In this document: piece after piece, positions 47,432 through 56,641 of the stretch | How positions within the stretch are numbered: position 1 is the stretch's first letter | Layout: each line of letters starts with the position of its first letter | Assembly: GCF_963691685.1 (NCBI RefSeq) | Contig: NZ_OY829290.1 | Span: 3,745,501 to 3,809,500 of the forward strand | Reading direction: 5' to 3' | DNA length: 64,000 nt | Source of the DNA: Thalassovita sp. | GTDB lineage: Bacteria > Pseudomonadota > Alphaproteobacteria > Rhodobacterales > Rhodobacteraceae | The notes under the pieces: model-generated | The model's database searches: none | What the model was told of the DNA's origin: nothing | Seen by the model: only the letters and a program-made list of their open reading frames with translations | Position numbers and translations under genes: made by a program

Positions 47432-48979
47432 ATGATGCGGCTGTTTTCCCCCGCGATGGTCCAGTTGCGGCAGGCGCTGCGTGCGCTGGTCGCTGGTCCG
47501 CAGGCTTTGGCCTTCCTCCCTGCCTTGGTGCTGGCTGCGTTTTGGATCGGTGGTGAGGGCTGGCTGGTGGCCGTTGCACTGGGGCTGCCGGCGGTGATGG
47601 CGCTCAATGGCGGGCTGCCGCTGAACAGCGGCACTGCGCCAGACAAACGGCAGGCCCTGGGTCTGGAGGAGACGCTGGACCAGCATCTGCTGCACTGTGA
47701 CAGCCGCAAGCAGCGCTGTGGCCTTTACCTGCTGTCGATCGATTCCTTTCATCAGTTAAACACCCATCACGGCCTGTCCGCCGCCGAACGGATTGAGGCC
47801 TGGGTTGGCGACCGCCTGAGCCAAACATTACGCCCCGGTGACCGGCTGCTGCCGCAAGGGGACGGGCGGTTTGCCATTGTGCTGGCCCCCGTTGCAAAGC
47901 TGGACCTAGAAAGCGCCATCCAACTGGCCCGCCGGCTGCAGACCGCGGTGGAGGAACCCGTCGCGCTGGATGGGGCCACGCTGTACCTCAGCTGTTGCAT
48001 CGGCTTTGTGCTGGACCGTCAACTGACCATGCCCTACGGCCCCCCGATGATTGAGGCCGCCCAGGCCGCGCTGGATGAGGCGATGCACAATGCGCCCGCC
48101 GCCATCCGGGCCTATGCCCCCGGGATGACCAGCCGCACTCACCGCCATGCAGATCAGGTGAATGAGCTGATCGAAGCCTTGGAAAACGGTGCAATCCACC
48201 CGTGGTTCCAACCGCAAATATCCACCGACACCGGCGCCCTCAGCGGGATGGAGGCTTTGGCCCGCTGGAAACAGGGCACCCATACGGTGCCGCCGTCGGA
48301 TTTCCTGCCTCTAATGGAAGAAAACGGTCTGATGGAACGTCTGGGCGATGTGATGCTGACCCGCAGCCTAATGGCGCTGGCCTCCTGGGATGAGGCCGGG
48401 GTGATCGTGCCTTGTGTCGGGGTAAACTTTTCCACCGCAGAACTGCGCAATCCCAAACTTGTCGACAAGGTGGTGTGGACCCTGGATCGTTTCAACCTGC
48501 AGCCTGAGCGTCTGGCAGTTGAGATACTGGAAAGTGTCGTCGCCTCGTCCCCCGATGATGTAGTGGTGCAAAACGTGGCCCGGCTGTCCAATCTGGGCTG
48601 CGCCATCGATCTGGATGATTTTGGCACCGGCAATGCCTCCATCACCGCCTTGCGCCGGTTTGACGTCAACCGGATCAAGATCGACCGATCCTTCGTCACC
48701 AACCTTGATCGCGACCCCAGCCAGCAACGCATGGTGGCCGCGATCCTGTCTATGGCTGAACAGCTGGATCTGGACAGCCTGGCCGAAGGGGTGGAAACCC
48801 CCGGCGAACATTCGATGCTGGCGCAACTGGGCTGCCGGCATGTGCAGGGCTTTGGTCTGGCCCGTCCGATGCCGGCGGCCAAGGCGCAGGAATGGCTGCG
48901 CAACTACGAACGTCAGGACAAGCCAATGCCCAGCCTAACCCCCAAGATTGACCGCCAGATCGACCGCAACACCGGCTGA
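47432..48979 (+). CDS. c-di-GMP phosphodiesterase, degenerate GGDEF plus EAL domains
   Basis: 515 residues. One or two hydrophobic segments at about 20-60 (FLPALVLAAFWIGGEGWLVA) suggest membrane anchoring. The GGDEF domain is degenerate (QGDGRFAIV instead of GGDEF), so it probably does not make c-di-GMP. The EAL domain is complete in key motifs: GMEALARW, VGVNFSTAEL, LDDFGTGN, KIDRSF and EGVET. It should hydrolyse c-di-GMP and affect motility or biofilm. Confidence 0.9.
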   Translation: MMRLFSPAMVQLRQALRALVAGPQALAFLPALVLAAFWIGGEGWLVAVALGLPAVMALNGGLPLNSGTAPDKRQALGLEETLDQHLLHCDSRKQRCGLYLLSIDSFHQLNTHHGLSAAERIEAWVGDRLSQTLRPGDRLLPQGDGRFAIVLAPVAKLDLESAIQLARRLQTAVEEPVALDGATLYLSCCIGFVLDRQLTMPYGPPMIEAAQAALDEAMHNAPAAIRAYAPGMTSRTHRHADQVNELIEALENGAIHPWFQPQISTDTGALSGMEALARWKQGTHTVPPSDFLPLMEENGLMERLGDVMLTRSLMALASWDEAGVIVPCVGVNFSTAELRNPKLVDKVVWTLDRFNLQPERLAVEILESVVASSPDDVVVQNVARLSNLGCAIDLDDFGTGNASITALRRFDVNRIKIDRSFVTNLDRDPSQQRMVAAILSMAEQLDLDSLAEGVETPGEHSMLAQLGCRHVQGFGLARPMPAAKAQEWLRNYERQDKPMPSLTPKIDRQIDRNTG

Positions 48980-49091
48980 GCCCAGCAAAACAGCGCGTAT
49001 CACACGCCGAAAGGGGGAATCCGCTTGACCTTTGGGGCCGCACTCTGTTGAACCAGCGGCTAAGAATTCCAAGGACAGGCACGCACTCCCG

Positions 49092-50882
49092 ATGGACGAT
49101 CAGAATAAAAACCTTCTTTTGGCAACTGGCCTCAGCTTTGCCGTCATCCTGGTTTGGTTCCTTATGTTCCCCCCGCCGGAACAAACCGCAACCGACCCGA
49201 ACGCGACTGAAGTGACCGCAGAGGTCACAGCACCCGTTGCCGATCCGGCCGTTGCGGACACCGGCGCCGTCGCCAATGCGGCGATCACCGAAGACGCCGC
49301 GCGTCTGATGATCGACACCCCGCGCGTCAGCGGCTCGATCTCGCTGATGGGGGGCCGTGTGGATGAGCTGTCGCTGAAAGACTACCGCGAAACGCAGGAC
49401 GAAGACTCCGACATCGTCACCATGCTGTCGCCGCTGAACTCAGCAAACCCCTATTACACGCTGTTCGGCTGGGCCCCGGGCCAGGGCCTGAGCATCGATC
49501 AGGTGCCGGGTGCCAACACCATCTGGTCGGTCACCGGCAATCAGACGCTGACCCCGGACGCCCCGGTCACCCTGACCTGGGACAATGGGGCCGGCCTGAC
49601 CTTCCGTCGTGAGATGTCGATTGATGAGAACTACATGTTCTCCATCAGCCAGAGCGTCGAAAACACCGGTGGCGCCACCGTATCACTGGCGCCTTACGGC
49701 GTGATCGCCCGCCATGGGGAGCCGGCAGACCTGAAGAACTTCTTCATTCTGCACGAAGGTCTGATCGCGATGACCGACGGTGAACTGTCGGAGGTGGATT
49801 ACGACGACGTTGCAGATCTGGGTTATGACGCCAGCCAGGGCGCCCGCGCCGAGGTGACCCAGGTTTCGGAAACCGGCTGGACAGGCTTCACCGATCACTA
49901 CTGGATGTCGACCCTGATCCCCGAAGGCCCGTTCAAATCGGTGCGCAAATATGTGGATCAGCTGGACGTCTACCAGACCGAAGCGGTGCAGCCGACCCAG
50001 ACGCTGGCCCCCGGTGAAACCATCACTGCTGACACCCGTCTGTTTGCGGGCGCCAAGGAATGGGAAGCGATCCGCACCTATGAGAACGATGAAAACGTGC
50101 CCGGGTTCCTCGATTCGATTGACTGGGGCTGGTTCTTCTTCTTCACCAAACCGATCTTCTGGCTGCTGCACACGCTAAACGCCATGATCGGCAACATGGG
50201 CTGGGCCATCATCGGCCTGACCGTGGTGATCAAGATGCTTGTCTTCCCGCTGGCCTACAAATCCTACGCTTCGATGGCGAAGATGAAGGAACTGCAGCCG
50301 CAGATGGAAGAGCTGAAAAAGGCGGCCGGCGACGACCGTCAGAAGATGCAGCAGGGCATGATGGAGCTTTACAAGAAGGAAAAGGTGAACCCCGCCGCGG
50401 GCTGTCTGCCGATCCTGATCCAGATCCCGATCTTCTTCTCGCTCTACAAGGTGATCTTCGTCACGCTGGAACTGCGCCACGCGCCCTGGGCCGGCTGGAT
50501 CACTGACCTGTCGGCACCGGATCCCAGCTCGATCCTGAACCTCTTTGGCCTCCTGGCCTTCACCCCGCCGGAACCCGGTTCGCTGCTGGCGATCATCTCG
50601 CTGGGTGTTCTGCCGATCCTTCTGGGTGTGTCGATGTGGCTGCAGCAGAAGCTGAACCCGGCGCCCACCGATCCGACCCAGCAGATGATCTTTGCCTGGA
50701 TGCCGTGGGTCTTCATGTTCATGCTGGGCGGCTTTGCCTCGGGTCTGGTGCTTTACTGGATCACCAACAACATGATTACCTTTACGCAGCAGTATCTGAT
50801 CATGCGCTCGCACGGGTATAAGCCGGATGTCTTCGGCAACATCAAGTCGAGCTTCAAACGTAAGGAGAAGGCAAAAGAATGA
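49092..50882 (+). CDS. yidC: Membrane protein insertase YidC
   Basis: 596 residues from ATG at 49092. An N-terminal membrane segment (LLLATGLSFAVILVWFLMF), an Ala/Pro/Thr linker, a large periplasmic domain, and the conserved five-segment insertase core (GWAIIGLTVVIKMLVFPLAY, NPAAGCLPILIQIPIFFSLY, IFAWMPWVFMFMLGGFASGL) are seen. The C-terminus is basic. It inserts and folds inner membrane proteins with or without Sec. It overlaps the MOSC gene by four bases. Confidence 0.97.
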   Translation: MDDQNKNLLLATGLSFAVILVWFLMFPPPEQTATDPNATEVTAEVTAPVADPAVADTGAVANAAITEDAARLMIDTPRVSGSISLMGGRVDELSLKDYRETQDEDSDIVTMLSPLNSANPYYTLFGWAPGQGLSIDQVPGANTIWSVTGNQTLTPDAPVTLTWDNGAGLTFRREMSIDENYMFSISQSVENTGGATVSLAPYGVIARHGEPADLKNFFILHEGLIAMTDGELSEVDYDDVADLGYDASQGARAEVTQVSETGWTGFTDHYWMSTLIPEGPFKSVRKYVDQLDVYQTEAVQPTQTLAPGETITADTRLFAGAKEWEAIRTYENDENVPGFLDSIDWGWFFFFTKPIFWLLHTLNAMIGNMGWAIIGLTVVIKMLVFPLAYKSYASMAKMKELQPQMEELKKAAGDDRQKMQQGMMELYKKEKVNPAAGCLPILIQIPIFFSLYKVIFVTLELRHAPWAGWITDLSAPDPSSILNLFGLLAFTPPEPGSLLAIISLGVLPILLGVSMWLQQKLNPAPTDPTQQMIFAWMPWVFMFMLGGFASGLVLYWITNNMITFTQQYLIMRSHGYKPDVFGNIKSSFKRKEKAKE

Positions 50883-51616
50883 GCGTAACCGTCGCGAATC
50901 TTTGGCGGCACCCGATCAAAGGCATCGGGGCCGAGCCTCTCTCCAAGGTCCGTCTCTCACGAGGCGGGCCTGTTCCGTTTGACCGGGCTTATGCGGTGCT
51001 GACCGGCACGGCTGAGGACACTGGCGCATGGCAGAAATGCCGCAACTTTGCCCGGGGCTGTTTTGGGCCCGAGCTGATGGCGGTGACCGCGCGCACCGAG
51101 GGCGATCAGATCACCCTGAGCCATCCGAAACTGGCAGACCTGACGGTGAACCCCGATCAGGACGGCGCCAAGGTGGTGGAATGGATCACCCCGATCTACC
51201 CTGAGGCCCGCCCGGCGCCGCATACGCTGATCAAGGCCCCTGCGGGTGGCATGGCGGATGCGGATTTTTCGGCTGTGGCGATTCTGTCAAACAGCTCGCT
51301 TGCGGATCTGGGTCAGACCCTGGGCGCGGAGCTGGATCAACGCCGTTTCCGCGGTAACCTGTGGCTTGATGGCCTGGCCCCATGGGCCGAGTTGGATCTG
51401 GTCGGCCGTGAGCTGCAGATCGGCGCGGTGCGTCTGAAAGTCATCGACCGGATTGAGCGCTGCCGCGCAACTGAAACCAACCCTGAAACCGGCGCGCGCG
51501 ATCAGAATACGCTGAAAGCGATCCGCGAAACCCAGGGTCACACTGATTTCGGCATCCGCGCCGAGGTCCTGAATGACGGTGAGATCGCCCTTGGCGACCA
51601 CCTTGAGGTACTGTGA
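50879..51616 (+). CDS. MOSC domain-containing protein
   Basis: 245 residues, coupled to yidC by ATGA. The N-terminal beta-barrel part is MSVTVANLWRHPIKGIGAEP; the MOSC domain has RRFRGNLWLDGLAPWAELDL and the Cys-bearing DRIERCRATETNPETGARD, with the conserved Cys in ERCRAT. MOSC proteins deliver or use the molybdenum cofactor sulfur. The partner enzyme is not known. Confidence 0.9.
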   Translation: MSVTVANLWRHPIKGIGAEPLSKVRLSRGGPVPFDRAYAVLTGTAEDTGAWQKCRNFARGCFGPELMAVTARTEGDQITLSHPKLADLTVNPDQDGAKVVEWITPIYPEARPAPHTLIKAPAGGMADADFSAVAILSNSSLADLGQTLGAELDQRRFRGNLWLDGLAPWAELDLVGRELQIGAVRLKVIDRIERCRATETNPETGARDQNTLKAIRETQGHTDFGIRAEVLNDGEIALGDHLEVL

Positions 51617-52266
51617 TGCTACTCCCCTTCCCGCTGGCCGAAGAGCCGGATCAAGCCACCCGCGAAAAAGGTCGCCTGCTGTTTGCTGGTGAAACCGACT
51701 TCGTCAAAGGTGTGGTCGCCATGGATGGCCTGCCCCCGGCGGACCGGATTGAGGTCTGCTTTGCCGGCCGTTCCAACGTGGGCAAATCCAGCCTGATCAA
51801 CGCGCTGACGGGGCGCAAAGGTCTGGCGCGTGCCTCCAACACGCCGGGCCGCACGCAGGAGATTAACTTCTTTACCGCAGGTGAAGAGCACTATCTGGTC
51901 GACCTGCCCGGCTATGGCTTTGCAAATGCCCCGTTGGCAGTGGTCGAAAAATGGCAGCGCCTGCTGAAACGCTACCTGTCAGGCCGGCAAAACCTGCGCC
52001 GGGCCTTTGTGCTGGTGGATCATCGCCACGGGGTCAAACCGGTGGACGAAGAGATCATGAGCCTGCTGGACAGCTCGGCCGTGACGTTTCAATGCGTGCT
52101 AACCAAAGAGGACAAAGTGAAGGCCAAAGACCGCGAGCGGATCCTTGATCAGGTGCGTGAGAAACTGTCGAAACACCCCGCCGCCTTTCCTGAGCTGATC
52201 GTGACTTCCTCAGAAAAGGGTGACGGCATCGAAACCCTGCGCAGCACAATCGCAACGCTGGTTTAA
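51616..52266 (+). CDS. engB: Ribosome biogenesis GTPase EngB/YsxC
   Basis: 216 residues from ATG at 51616, overlapping the MOSC stop by one base (TGATG). The G motifs are G1 GRSNVGKSSLINAL, G2 region SNTPGRTQEINFF, G3 DLPGYGFA, G4 LTKEDKV and G5 TSSEKGDG. It is needed for assembly of the large ribosomal subunit. Confidence 0.96.
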   Translation: MLLPFPLAEEPDQATREKGRLLFAGETDFVKGVVAMDGLPPADRIEVCFAGRSNVGKSSLINALTGRKGLARASNTPGRTQEINFFTAGEEHYLVDLPGYGFANAPLAVVEKWQRLLKRYLSGRQNLRRAFVLVDHRHGVKPVDEEIMSLLDSSAVTFQCVLTKEDKVKAKDRERILDQVREKLSKHPAAFPELIVTSSEKGDGIETLRSTIATLV

Positions 52267-52275
52267 ACAATAAGG

Positions 52276-52304
52276 ACGGCGGCCTTAGACGTGCTGGCCG
52301 CCGT
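52276..52304. terminator. Stem-loop between convergent engB and SDR genes
   Basis: 9-bp perfect stem ACGGCGGCC / GGCCGCCGT around an 11-base loop that contains the SDR stop codon. It could end transcription from both sides, although no T run follows. Confidence 0.5.
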
Positions 52305-53031
52305 TCACCTCAATCTCAGTGCCTGAGATGTAAGAAGACGCCTCGGTGCAGAGGAAGTAGATGGTGTTTGCCACCTCTTCGGTCTGCCCCAGACGGCGCA
52401 GCGGAATATCCTCAATCAGTTTTTCCGTTCCCGGGCTCAGGATTGCGGTTTCAATCTCACCCGGGGCAATTGCATTGACGCGAACCCCCATCGGCCCGAA
52501 ATCATTTGCCATTTCGCGGGTCAGCGCCGTCAGCGCCGCCTTGGACGTGGCATAGGCCGCCCCGGCAAAGGGGTGCACCCGGTAGCCCGCGATGGAGGTC
52601 ACATTGACCACCGCGCCTTTGGCCGCGGCCAGTTCTTCCCGCAGGCCCCGCGCCAGCACGACGGAGGAGAAGAAATTCACATGGAACACCTGCCCCCAAG
52701 TCATCAGATCGGTGTCGATGGTGTTCAACCGGCCGCCGTCTGGCCCTTTGGGTGAGATTCCGGCGTTGTTGACAAGCGCGTCCAGCTTGCCGTCCAGACG
52801 ATCGCGGATCTCTTCCACCTTGTTGATGGTATCCGTCGGATCCGACAGATCGATCTGAATGTGGTTTTCCTCACCGCCGCCCCAGGGGCATTCCGCGGGG
52901 AACGGCGCCCGGGAACAGGTCATCACCCGCCAGCCTGCCTTGTTAAACCGGCGCACCGTGGCATGGCCAATGCCGCGGCTGGCCCCCGTCAGCAGCAGGG
53001 TTTTGCGTCTGTCACTGCTTTTTCCACTCAT
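52285..53031 (-). CDS. Short-chain dehydrogenase/reductase
   Basis: 248 residues from ATG at 53031. The Rossmann motif is TGASRGIGHA, then NNAG (LDALVNNAGIS), the active site Ser in NVTSIAGYRVHP and Y-x3-K in YATSKAAL. The cofactor acid residue after beta-2 is replaced by SRAPFP, which favours NADPH. The substrate cannot be told. It is divergent from argB. Confidence 0.9.
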   Translation of the reverse strand: MSGKSSDRRKTLLLTGASRGIGHATVRRFNKAGWRVMTCSRAPFPAECPWGGGEENHIQIDLSDPTDTINKVEEIRDRLDGKLDALVNNAGISPKGPDGGRLNTIDTDLMTWGQVFHVNFFSSVVLARGLREELAAAKGAVVNVTSIAGYRVHPFAGAAYATSKAALTALTREMANDFGPMGVRVNAIAPGEIETAILSPGTEKLIEDIPLRRLGQTEEVANTIYFLCTEASSYISGTEIEVNGGQHV

Positions 53032-53173
53032 CCGGGCCACTCCTTGCTCTGTCCCATATGCGCGCGCGCCGACAGTAGCAGCCTAGCATGGGGGCGCAAC
53101 CGCTTGAACGGTCTTGGCAGCGCGCGGCGAAGCCGCTAACACGAGGGGGTTTATAAAAAGATACCAGATCACA

Positions 53174-54055
53174 ATGAAGAAGCAGAACATGAACCGCGAT
53201 TGGATTGCCACGGCCCGGACACTGTCCGAGGCGCTTCCTTATCTGCAGCGCTTCACCGGCGCTGTGGTTGTCGTGAAATTTGGCGGCAACGCCATGGGCA
53301 ATGATGAGGCGATGGCCGAATTTGCCCGTGACATGGTTCTGATGCGACAAGTCGGCGTGAACCCGGTGGTGGTCCACGGTGGCGGCCCGATGATCAATGA
53401 GATGCTGGGCAAGCTGAACATCGAAAGCGACTGGGTGCGTGGCAAGCGGGTCACCGACAAAGCCACGGTCGAAGTGGTGGAAATGGTGCTGGCAGGCATG
53501 GTCAACAAACGGATTGTTCAGGCTATCAACCACGAAGGGGGGCGCGGCATCGGGATTTCCGGCAAAGATGACGGTCTAATGATCTGTGACGCTGATGATC
53601 CGGAACTGGGTTTTGTCGGTCGCCCGAGCGAGATGAACGTGCAGGTGGTGCGCGATCTGTGTGAAGCCGGCATGATCCCGGTGATTGCCCCCATCGGCGC
53701 AGGCCGCGAAGGCAATGAAACCTATAACGTCAACGGTGACACGGCCGCTGGCGCCATCGCCGGTGCGCTAAAGGCCGATCGCCTGCTGCTGCTGACCGAT
53801 GTGGCCGGTGTCAAAGGCGCCGATGGTGAGGTGGTGACACAGCTCAGCACCCAACAGGTGCGCGACATGATCGCCGATGGCACGATTGCCGGCGGCATGA
53901 TCCCGAAAACCGAAACCGCGCTGAAAGCGGTGGAGGATGGCGTGCGCGCCGTTGTCATTCAGGATGGCCGTGTCGCCAATGCCTGCCTGCTGGAGCTGTT
54001 CACAGAACACGGCGCCGGATCGATGATCCGCAATGATGACCCGGAGGACGGGTGA
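53174..54055 (+). CDS. argB: Acetylglutamate kinase
   Basis: 293 residues from ATG at 53174 (ATG 53189 is possible). It has VVVKFGGNAMGND (ATP site Lys), VVHGGGPMINEML (acetylglutamate site), NVNGDTAAGAIAGAL and LLLTDVAGVK. It phosphorylates N-acetylglutamate, the arginine-controlled step of ornithine synthesis. The next gene starts at GTG overlapping its stop (GTGA). Confidence 0.96.
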   Translation: MKKQNMNRDWIATARTLSEALPYLQRFTGAVVVVKFGGNAMGNDEAMAEFARDMVLMRQVGVNPVVVHGGGPMINEMLGKLNIESDWVRGKRVTDKATVEVVEMVLAGMVNKRIVQAINHEGGRGIGISGKDDGLMICDADDPELGFVGRPSEMNVQVVRDLCEAGMIPVIAPIGAGREGNETYNVNGDTAAGAIAGALKADRLLLLTDVAGVKGADGEVVTQLSTQQVRDMIADGTIAGGMIPKTETALKAVEDGVRAVVIQDGRVANACLLELFTEHGAGSMIRNDDPEDG

Positions 54056-54687
54056 GCCGTTGGGATGAGATAGCAGATGCCGCCTCCGGGCGACATTTGT
54101 CTGTCATGGGGGCGTTGCACCCCGAGGATTTGGACGGCCTAAAGACCGTGGTCATGCTGGGCCCGCAGGAGCCCGGGTTCTGGGCCATGTTCACCGAAAC
54201 ACCCGAGTATCGTGATGGTGCTGCCGACCCAATGGACCGCTGGTCAGACCGGGTGATCGGTGATCTGGCACGCGACCTGGGGGCGGCGGCGCTATTCCCC
54301 TTTGGCGGGCCGCCGTTTCAGCCCTTCATCCGTTGGGCCACAGAAACCGGGCGGGCCTGGTCCTCGCCGGTTGGGCTGTTGGTGCATGATCAGGCGGGGC
54401 TACTGGTGTCATATCGCGGTGCCTTGGGCTTTGCCGAACGGCTGGAGATCCCCGCCCGTCCCAGCCCTCCCTGTGACCTCTGCGCCTTGCAACCCTGCCA
54501 GACCGCCTGCCCTATCGGCGCGCTGGGGCCACAGGGCTATGATGTGGCGGCCTGCAAAAGCCACCTCAACAGCCCCGAAGGGGCGGCGTGCATGCAGGGC
54601 TGTCTGGTGCGGCGATCTTGTCCCACCAGCCAGTCCTATGGCAGGCTGCCTGAACACAGCCATTTCCATATGAAAGCCTTTCGATGA
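54052..54687 (+). CDS. Ferredoxin-like 4Fe-4S protein
   Basis: 211 residues from a GTG that overlaps the argB stop. The C-terminal third carries a ferredoxin-like cluster motif (PPCDLCALQPCQTACPIGAL) and further cysteines (ACKSHL, GAACMQGCLVRRSCPTS). The N-terminal part (LKTVVMLGPQEPGFWAMFTE) resembles the epoxyqueuosine reductase-like group of small Fe-S proteins. The reaction is unknown. Confidence 0.8.
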   Translation: MSRWDEIADAASGRHLSVMGALHPEDLDGLKTVVMLGPQEPGFWAMFTETPEYRDGAADPMDRWSDRVIGDLARDLGAAALFPFGGPPFQPFIRWATETGRAWSSPVGLLVHDQAGLLVSYRGALGFAERLEIPARPSPPCDLCALQPCQTACPIGALGPQGYDVAACKSHLNSPEGAACMQGCLVRRSCPTSQSYGRLPEHSHFHMKAFR

Positions 54688-55178
54688 GCCTGAAATTGAT
54701 CCTGATGCGCCACGCCAAATCTGATTGGAACGACCCGTTGCAATCCGATCATGAGCGGGGGTTGAACCCACGCGGTCAGGCCTCAGCCAAGGCCTTGGGC
54801 GACTGGCTGCGCGGCAACGGGTATCTGCCGGATCTGCTGCTGTCTTCTGACGCGACGCGCACGCGGGAAACATGGGCAGGTCTGGTGCTGGAGGCTGAGG
54901 AAAGGTTTCTGCGCGGGCTATATCTGGCGCCGTCGATTGCCATGTTGGAGGTGCTGAAACAGGCTGGTGATGCGGCAACCGTACTGATGCTAGGCCACAA
55001 TCCTGGGATCGCAGATTTTGCCGACACACTGGCCGCCGGCCACCCGGGGGATGCGGATTTTGACCGCTATCCCACCTGCGCCACAACCGTTTATCAATTT
55101 GAGGCTGACAGCTGGTCAGAGGTTGGCCCTGGGATGGGCCAAATCCTCAATTTCACGATCCCACGCCGATTGACCTGA
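54684..55178 (+). CDS. SixA-type histidine phosphatase
   Basis: 164 residues, coupled by ATGA. The catalytic motif is LILMRHAKSDWND (RHG-like, with His), the second Arg is SDATRTRETW, and the late His is LGHNPGI. E. coli SixA removes phosphate from the ArcB or PtsH His. Its target here is not known. Confidence 0.9.
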   Translation: MSLKLILMRHAKSDWNDPLQSDHERGLNPRGQASAKALGDWLRGNGYLPDLLLSSDATRTRETWAGLVLEAEERFLRGLYLAPSIAMLEVLKQAGDAATVLMLGHNPGIADFADTLAAGHPGDADFDRYPTCATTVYQFEADSWSEVGPGMGQILNFTIPRRLT

Positions 55179-55182
55179 TCGC

Positions 55183-56055
55183 TTAGGCGCGCGCGGGTTT
55201 CGGCTGTTTGGGGCGCGCCCCAACATTGCCAGCCCAGACAGATCCCAGCACAATCAGCGCACCAAGGCTTTGCAGCGGGCTCAGCCCCTGCCCAAGCACC
55301 AGCCAGCCCAGCATCACCGCGCTCAGCGGGCTGAGGAAGCCCAGACCGGTGATCGCTTCCGGGCCCAAACGGGCAATGCCGCGGAACCACAGGTAATAGG
55401 TCAGTGCAGCGCCGATCAGCCCCAGCCAGACCAGGCCTGCCAAGGCCTTCGCATCCGGTACCGGAAAAGCGGGTTCAAAGATCAGCGCTAGTGGCACCAG
55501 CAGCAGCCCCCCTGCGGTCAACTGCCAGGCGGTGAAGGTCAGTGGCGGCACCGGTGGTTGCCACTTGCGGGTCAGCACCACACCCAGCGCCATCGATCCG
55601 GCGCCCCCCAGCGCGGCCAGCACGCCCAGGGTGTTCAACCGGGCATCCGGCCCAAGGATCAGGAGCGCTACCCCAAGGATCCCGGTCAGCGCGGCGGTCA
55701 GGGACAACGGCGACAGCGCAGCGCCTAGCAACCGATGCGCCAACAGCAACACGATCAACGGCTGGATCGCACCAAGCGTGGCGGCCACCCCGCCCGGCAG
55801 CTGATAGGCGGCCACAAACAAGGCCGCCCAGAACAGAGTGAAGTTCAGCGCCCCCAGAATGAACAGACGGCCCAGCCAGGCCACGGGCGGCAGCTGGCGC
55901 ACCAGCACCAGTAGCAACAGCCCCGCAGGCAATGCCCGCAGTGCCGCCACCGTCAGCGGGTAGCCATCCGGCAGCAATTCAGTGGTGACAATATAGCTGC
56001 TGCCCCAGATCGCCGGGGCCAGAGCAGTGAGCATCAAATCAGTTTTACGGGTCAT
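55183..56055 (-). CDS. EamA/RhaT-family (DMT) transporter
   Basis: 290 residues with ten membrane segments in two EamA halves (LTALAPAIWGSSYIVTTELL ... GALNFTLFWAALFVAAYQLPGG; second half ALTYYLWFRGIARLGPEAI, SPLSAVMLGWLVLGQGLSPL). It is probably an exporter of amino acids, drugs or metabolites. The gene is divergent from a MarR regulator with two palindromic operators between them, so it is likely a regulated efflux system. Confidence 0.92.
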   Translation of the reverse strand: MTRKTDLMLTALAPAIWGSSYIVTTELLPDGYPLTVAALRALPAGLLLLVLVRQLPPVAWLGRLFILGALNFTLFWAALFVAAYQLPGGVAATLGAIQPLIVLLLAHRLLGAALSPLSLTAALTGILGVALLILGPDARLNTLGVLAALGGAGSMALGVVLTRKWQPPVPPLTFTAWQLTAGGLLLVPLALIFEPAFPVPDAKALAGLVWLGLIGAALTYYLWFRGIARLGPEAITGLGFLSPLSAVMLGWLVLGQGLSPLQSLGALIVLGSVWAGNVGARPKQPKPARA

Positions 56056-56074
56056 CGGACAATTCCTATCCTTT

Positions 56075-56092
56075 TATCTTGACGTCAAGATA
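56075..56092. promoter_or_regulatory. MarR operator 1
   Basis: TATCTTGACGTCAAGATA, an 18-bp perfect palindrome in the 85-base gap between the transporter and marR genes. Confidence 0.8.
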
Positions 56093-56100
56093 TTCGCATT

Positions 56101-56118
56101 TAGCTTGACGTCAAGATA
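56101..56118. promoter_or_regulatory. MarR operator 2
   Basis: TAGCTTGACGTCAAGATA, one base different from operator 1, centred 26 bases away. The pair probably covers both divergent promoters. Confidence 0.75.
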
Positions 56119-56140
56119 GTTTGCTGAAAATCTGCTAACC

Positions 56141-56641
56141 ATGGATCACGTCGACAGAATTTTGGCGCAATGGGCCGCCGAACGCCCCGACCTGCAGCTG
56201 CTGCCCATGGCTCTTGTCGGCCGCAACAAGCGACTCGCCCAGGCTTTGGGGCATGGGATGGAAACCGTGTTCAAGGCACATGGGCTCAACTCAGCCAGCT
56301 TTGATGTGCTGGCCACTCTGCGGCGTTCCGGTGCGCCCTACGCGCTGACCCCGTCGGAACTGATAGACTGGACGATGGTCACCTCAGGCACGATGACCAA
56401 CCGGCTGGACCGTTTGGAGGCACAGGGCCTGATCGAACGGGTGAAATCCGCGACTGACGCGCGCAGCGTGACCGTGCAGCTGACCGATGCCGGGTTCCAG
56501 CTGATTGAGGGTTGTGTCAGCGAACATGTCGCCAATCAGCACCGTCTGACAGCGGGGCTAACCGCCGACGAACAGGCGGAGCTGTCGCGACTGCTGGGCA
56601 AATTGCTGGCAGGTGTGGAAAAAGCTCAGAGCTTGGACTGA
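56141..56641 (+). CDS. MarR-family regulator
   Basis: 166 residues. Winged helix: NSASFDVLATLRRSGAPYAL, TPSELIDWTMVTSGTMTNRL (recognition helix), DRLEAQGLIERVKSATDARS (wing). The dimer helices are at both ends. It probably represses itself and the divergent EamA transporter through the two TTGACGTCAA sites. The inducing ligand is unknown. Its end overlaps the convergent gene by 16 bases. Confidence 0.92.
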   Translation: MDHVDRILAQWAAERPDLQLLPMALVGRNKRLAQALGHGMETVFKAHGLNSASFDVLATLRRSGAPYALTPSELIDWTMVTSGTMTNRLDRLEAQGLIERVKSATDARSVTVQLTDAGFQLIEGCVSEHVANQHRLTAGLTADEQAELSRLLGKLLAGVEKAQSLD

